This document shows, piece after piece, positions 60,809 through 64,000 of a DNA stretch of 64,000 bases. Source of the DNA: DASUPK01 sp963797265 (GTDB lineage: Bacteria; Actinomycetota; Thermoleophilia; Solirubrobacterales; 70-9); assembly GCA_963797265.1 (NCBI GenBank), contig CAWCOY010000004.1, forward strand, positions 306,255-370,254, given 5' to 3'. The stretch's first letter is position 1; every line of letters starts with the position of its first letter. The translations under genes were made by a program, and so were the position numbers. A model generated the notes under the pieces. It was not told where the DNA came from, searched no databases, and was given only the letters and a program-made list of their open reading frames with translations.

Positions 60809-61320
60809 ATGTCGAAACGCGCAACTCCTCCAGGACCTGCTTCAGCGAAAGGAGCACCTCCTCCGTCGCCAGGCGACGCGGCATGCCGAGCTACAGACGA
60901 TGTCGACGATGCGCTGCAGTCGGCGTACGCCCTGTTCCTTGAGCGCTTCAGAGGCGACTGCGGGCCACTTGCGTGGCTCTATACGACAGTCAAGCGGGAA
61001 GCTTGGGCGATTGGCAGACGTAGCTGGCGGCAACGTGAAACCAGCGCAAACGTCCCTGCGAACGGAGGGGAGCTAGACCTCTGTGACGCGCTCCCGTCTG
61101 AAGTGCCTGGTCCAGTTGCTCGCCTGAGCGACGCGATCGACTCGCTGAGCGCATGGAGGCGCTCAGGTCCTTGAAGCAAGATGAGCGGCGCGCGCTGTGG
61201 CTCCTCGGGCTGGGTCTCAGCTACGCGGAGATCACCCAGGTAACTGGCTGGACTAACACAAAGATCAACCGGTGCCTCAGCGAGGGCCGGTCGTCCCTTC
61301 GGCGCAAAGGGGTCCTGTGA
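60809..61320 (+). pseudogene. ECF-like sigma factor, frame broken once
   Basis: From ATG 60809: TDDVDDALQSAYALFLERFR and GPLAWLYTTVKREAWAIGRR form a sigma region 2 of the ECF-like type. After PVARLSDAID the frame is lost; the continuation in another frame LAERMEALRSLKQDERRALW and LGLSYAEITQVTGWTNTKIN, RCLSEGRSSLRRKG is a standard region 4 helix-turn-helix ending at TGA 61320. One missing base (for example GACCTC read as GACTC near 61140) explains the break. Such small sigma-like proteins occur in mobile and defence islands. About 169 residues if repaired. Confidence 0.7.
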
Positions 61321-61432
61321 GATCGGCCACGGTCGATCAGGCCTGATGACTGGCCCCCCTCACGCACGAACGAAGTAGCTCCCGTCGGTCTGCGTGATTT
61401 GCTTGGACTGAGAGCCGACTAGGCTCGCAACA

Positions 61433-62703
61433 ATGATTTGGGAGAGCACTGCGACGAGCCTGAAGCAAGGCAAACCGTTCCTCGGCCGTTTCAAGCCAGC
61501 CGGGAGCGACAGCGAGGTTCCGGGCGTCCTCACTTGGTCCGATGACGACGGCGCAAGACTGGAGCTTCTCGGTCCGGTCGAAGACTGGCCCAGGGGGAAC
61601 AGCGACGAGCCGTTTGACGTACACGGCTACTCGTATGCGGGCGACGACGTGACAATCCCCCGCGCGTGGATCAACAGCCGAAGCCTCCGCCTGATGAACC
61701 CAAGTCCGCTATCGGCGCCACGCTGATCGTTGGAGAACACACCACCCCGTCAGAGCGCTGGCCGCGTGCCAGCTTCACTACGCACAACCTGTATCCGTGG
61801 CGCGACGCCACCGGTTTCGAGTTCTCGCACCCGAACAAGCGCGCACGGCCTGACCACATGCGTGTCGATTGGCAGCCGCAAACTGAAGAGGCCAAGGTGA
61901 GAGGCGCGCGGCTGCGCTTCGTAACCGCCCCCGGCATAACGCTCAGGCGGCAGTACCCGAGCCTGGCCTTCGACACGCAACAGCAAATGCAGGTTCTTGC
62001 GCACATGCCGATGACGGTCGGTAGTGCCGAGCGACACTACGGGCAAGCGCTCGCGGCACTAACGAGCTTCGGCGTCAACAACCCAGACGGCATGGTGAGG
62101 ACGGTGTTCTGGGACCCGTCGAAGCGACGGAGGATCGAGGTCTGGCACTCGGGCGAGACGCGAAGCTGCCGGCCATGGCGACCCGGCACCGATCGAATGC
62201 TCTTCGAGGCAGCCGAGCTACCGGACTTCGGAAGAGCGTTGCGAAAATGGTGGCGGCTCTACGAGAAGACGTGGCCAGCGCTCGGAATCTTTGGGGACCA
62301 TGTTCGGGAGGAGCGCGTTTACTCGCCATCTCGATTCCTCATCCTGTACAGCGCCGTCAAAAGCTCAGCCGCCAGCGGCACGGGCACAGGGACCTGAGGA
62401 AGCTGCGGACGTTCGCCGAGGTTCGTCTGACGTCATCGGGTGCTCAAACGACGCGCTCTCACTGCTTGGCGCGACGCGCGACTACTTCCGCACCGGGTCC
62501 ACGGCAGCCAGAAGTACAGCCGCGACCAGATCGAGGAGAACGGATTTCTCTCCATTCGGCGCCTTGAGGCTCTGATGCAGGCATGCCTGCTCTGCGAGAT
62601 CGGTTTCTCCCGTCGTCGAGCAACCGATCTACTTGACGCGTACTACGCGCGCTGGCGTATTCCGACCGGGATCTTGGCAACCTCCGGCGACGGGCGTAAG
62701 TAG
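61433..62703 (+). pseudogene. ApeA-like HEPN defence protein, frame broken several times
   Basis: First frame: MIWESTATSLKQGKPFLGRF, VPGVLTWSDDDGARLELLG and FDVHGYSYAGDDVTIPRAWI, the pattern of the ApeA N-terminal domain. A C4-to-C3 loss near 61693 shifts to SAIGATLIVGEHTTPSERWP and on through the second N-terminal domain to SRFLILYSAV. Further shifts near 62352, 62440 and 62490 lead through ALSLLGATRDYF to PHRVHGSQKYSRDQIEENG, which completes a HEPN R-x4-H motif (RDYFPH), and to the stop at 62703. Repaired length about 420 residues. ApeA acts as a tRNA-targeting anti-phage RNase in other bacteria. Confidence 0.65.
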
Positions 62704-62711
62704 TGGCTCAG

Positions 62712-62731
62712 CCACCGCCCAATTGCGGTGG
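62712..62731 (+). terminator. Hairpin between the ApeA-like gene and the next
   Basis: CCACCGC-CCAATT-GCGGTGG directly after the ApeA-like stop. Its last base touches the ATG of the next gene, so it may affect translation start rather than termination. Confidence 0.4.
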
Positions 62732-64000
62732 ATGGCTCTTCGCGTCACCGCCGCCGACTTGACTGGGGAGAAAGACCCTGTCTCTGCGGACCGAGTAGCG
62801 CTGCTCTCAAGGAGCAATCGGTCTACGACTGCCTGCGGATGATCGGTCGCTTGAGCACGACGCTGCTCCTCAAGAGCACCACTAGTCCCGAGTCCCAGAA
62901 GACGCTGATCGATGCCGTCGCTGGTCCGGCGCCCAAGCTGCATCGACGACTGCTCGACCTCCTGCAGCGTGGTCAGATTCCCTTCTTTCAGCAGCCGTTC
63001 TTCTTCCTCGTCCGCATGGCGCTCCTCCATGCGGCTGAACGCGAGCCGGATGACTTCGCAAATGGAATCGAGGCGTTCCTCTATGCACTGTTCGGCGTCA
63101 CGGACACATTCGATAGCGACCTTGGCGACTCGGCAGACAGCGACCAGCTTCTTAGCTGGGCCCTCCGTCAGTGCTGGATCAACCACAACGAGGAACGCCT
63201 GACACAGTGGAGCTTCTACTTCGAGCTGTTCCACGAAATCTGGCCGAAACTGGAACACGCGCCGGACGCAGACGAAGCCTTCTCTAGATACACCAACCTT
63301 TCCATCCAGGAGTACTTGGCACTCGGGTTTGCGTTCACTGCTGGGTTCAGCGGTGAATCGGAGCGGGGGTCTGCCGATTGGAGGTGGTGCCCGAGCACTT
63401 CTTCGCCAACGCTGCGATCAGCGAGAAGCAATGGAAGGCATTCCTGGACGTCGCCTGCCGGCCGGTGCCAGCGCTCAAGGCTGCGCTGGCGGACGAAGAA
63501 GCGAAGTTCGGTCGGCAGACGGTTGGTGCTTTACCTGTGGGGCGGACACCGATTGTTGAAGGCCCGCAGTCCCGACTCTTGCGTCGCGAACCATGCCGCG
63601 CTTGAGTGGGTAGCCACACACGGGATCTTCCACATTCTTTCCGAAGGTGCGTCGGATGAGGGCTTGGATCGAGAGACATACACGAGCCCCTTTGGCGCCG
63701 CGTTTCGGAATGGACCGAAGGATGCTTCATGCGTATGGAGGGCGGGAGGGAGAGGAGCCCCAGTTCTTCAACGACGTCCGCTATGGCCACGAAGAGGGAG
63801 CCCGCGGGACACCCCTGATGTCGTCATGCGATACGAGCGGCAAGTGGTTGCGGTCGAGGTTGTTGCCGGCGCCCTTCGCGTGCGCACATGGACCCACGGC
63901 GACGTTGACTCACCTTGCCGTCGATCTCGAGAAGCTCGTCTCTCAGGAGGACGGGCCACAACTCTGTCGGAGGATCGCCGACATGAACGACGGAGCCTGC
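62732..64000 (+). pseudogene. Unknown defence-island protein with nuclease-like C-terminus, frame broken several times, cut by window end
   Basis: Begins MALRVTAADLTGEKDPVSAD. A shift near 62806 leads to a clean helical stretch of about 185 residues (VYDCLRMIGRLSTTLLL, LHRRLLDLLQRGQIPFFQQP, FFLVRMALLHAAEREPDDFA, QWSFYFELFHEIWPKLEHAP). More shifts near 63365 (a G5 run), about 63530 and 63700-63820 connect PEHFFANAAISEKQWKAFLD, ANHAALEWVATHGIFHILSE, EPQFFNDVRYGHEEGARG and TPDVVMRYERQVVAVEVVAG, the last like a PD-...-ExV nuclease core. Not recognised as a named family. Continues past the window. Confidence 0.5.

Noticed and set aside
60390..60884. Minus-strand ORF starting MPRRLATEEVLLSLKQVLEEL
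   Set aside because: The first 40 residues look helical and tempting, but the rest is read through the hairpin at 60722-60765 and then overlaps the dcm N-terminus in another frame; the plus-strand sigma region 2 is better supported.

Overview
The window comes from a G+C-rich actinobacterium. Long overlapping shadow ORFs, many GTG/TTG starts, Lys-rich tails on secreted proteins, c-di-AMP riboswitches upstream of small NlpC/P60-like proteins, SigB/SigF-type promoters (GTTT-N15-17-GGGTA) and the overall gene set point to a soil lineage such as Thermoleophilia/Solirubrobacterales. That placement is an inference from gene content, not from a marker gene. No rRNA, complete tRNA, CRISPR array or integrase was seen.

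Layout. 1-4.6 kb: end of a zinc-type oxidoreductase, a two-domain VOC protein, a secreted BNR/sialidase-like protein, a small zinc ribbon and a DUF3817 membrane protein, with short intergenic repeats between them and a strong candidate for an undescribed structured small RNA (about 4188-4345) that has its own promoter and terminator. 4.6-10.7 kb: aconitase, a secreted S15-type hydrolase and an SDR. 10.7-13.2 kb: three paralogous secreted NlpC/P60-like proteins, two of them preceded by ydaO-type c-di-AMP riboswitches. 13.3-17.4 kb: a first polyamine-type ABC operon (A-D-B-C). 17.5-24.2 kb: an envelope block with three related secreted SGNH proteins, an MBOAT acyltransferase translationally coupled to a membrane SGNH protein, and a divergent pair of small paralogous exported proteins.

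24.5-36.8 kb is a polyamine and amino-acid module. Leftward run aminotransferase, PucR regulator, saccharopine-dehydrogenase-like protein, alanine dehydrogenase and an aldehyde dehydrogenase of the gamma-aminobutyraldehyde type. Rightward run a second Pot-type ABC operon and, directly fused to its 3' end, a STAS anti-anti-sigma factor and a two-domain RsbW-like ATPase. A SigB/SigF-type sigma factor follows on the other strand with a pair of divergent SigB-type promoters. 38.4-43.5 kb holds an aldehyde dehydrogenase and a tightly coupled trio (PLP decarboxylase, guanidino-group deiminase family, M20 carbamoyl hydrolase) that could form a non-standard arginine-to-putrescine route. 43.6-55.3 kb is mixed: a secreted protein, an alcohol dehydrogenase/tautomerase pair with a divergent HxlR regulator, an enolase-like protein, a ferritin, two S51 peptidases, two large membrane proteins, and an odd membrane protein carrying a DnaG N-terminal-type domain.

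At 55335-55376 lies the 3' part of a tRNA-Asp (anticodon loop to acceptor end) without its 5' half: the usual scar of an integrated element. To its right, up to the window end, is a defence island: a GmrSD-type DUF262/DUF1524 protein, Vsr, a PD-(D/E)xK nuclease, a Dcm-type cytosine methyltransferase, an ECF-like sigma factor, an ApeA-like HEPN protein and an unknown protein with a nuclease-like C-terminus. Nearly all genes in this island except the first two are broken by small tract-length indels although the reading frames between the indels are clean. This means either uncorrected sequencing errors or very recent decay, and it is the main caveat for the right end.
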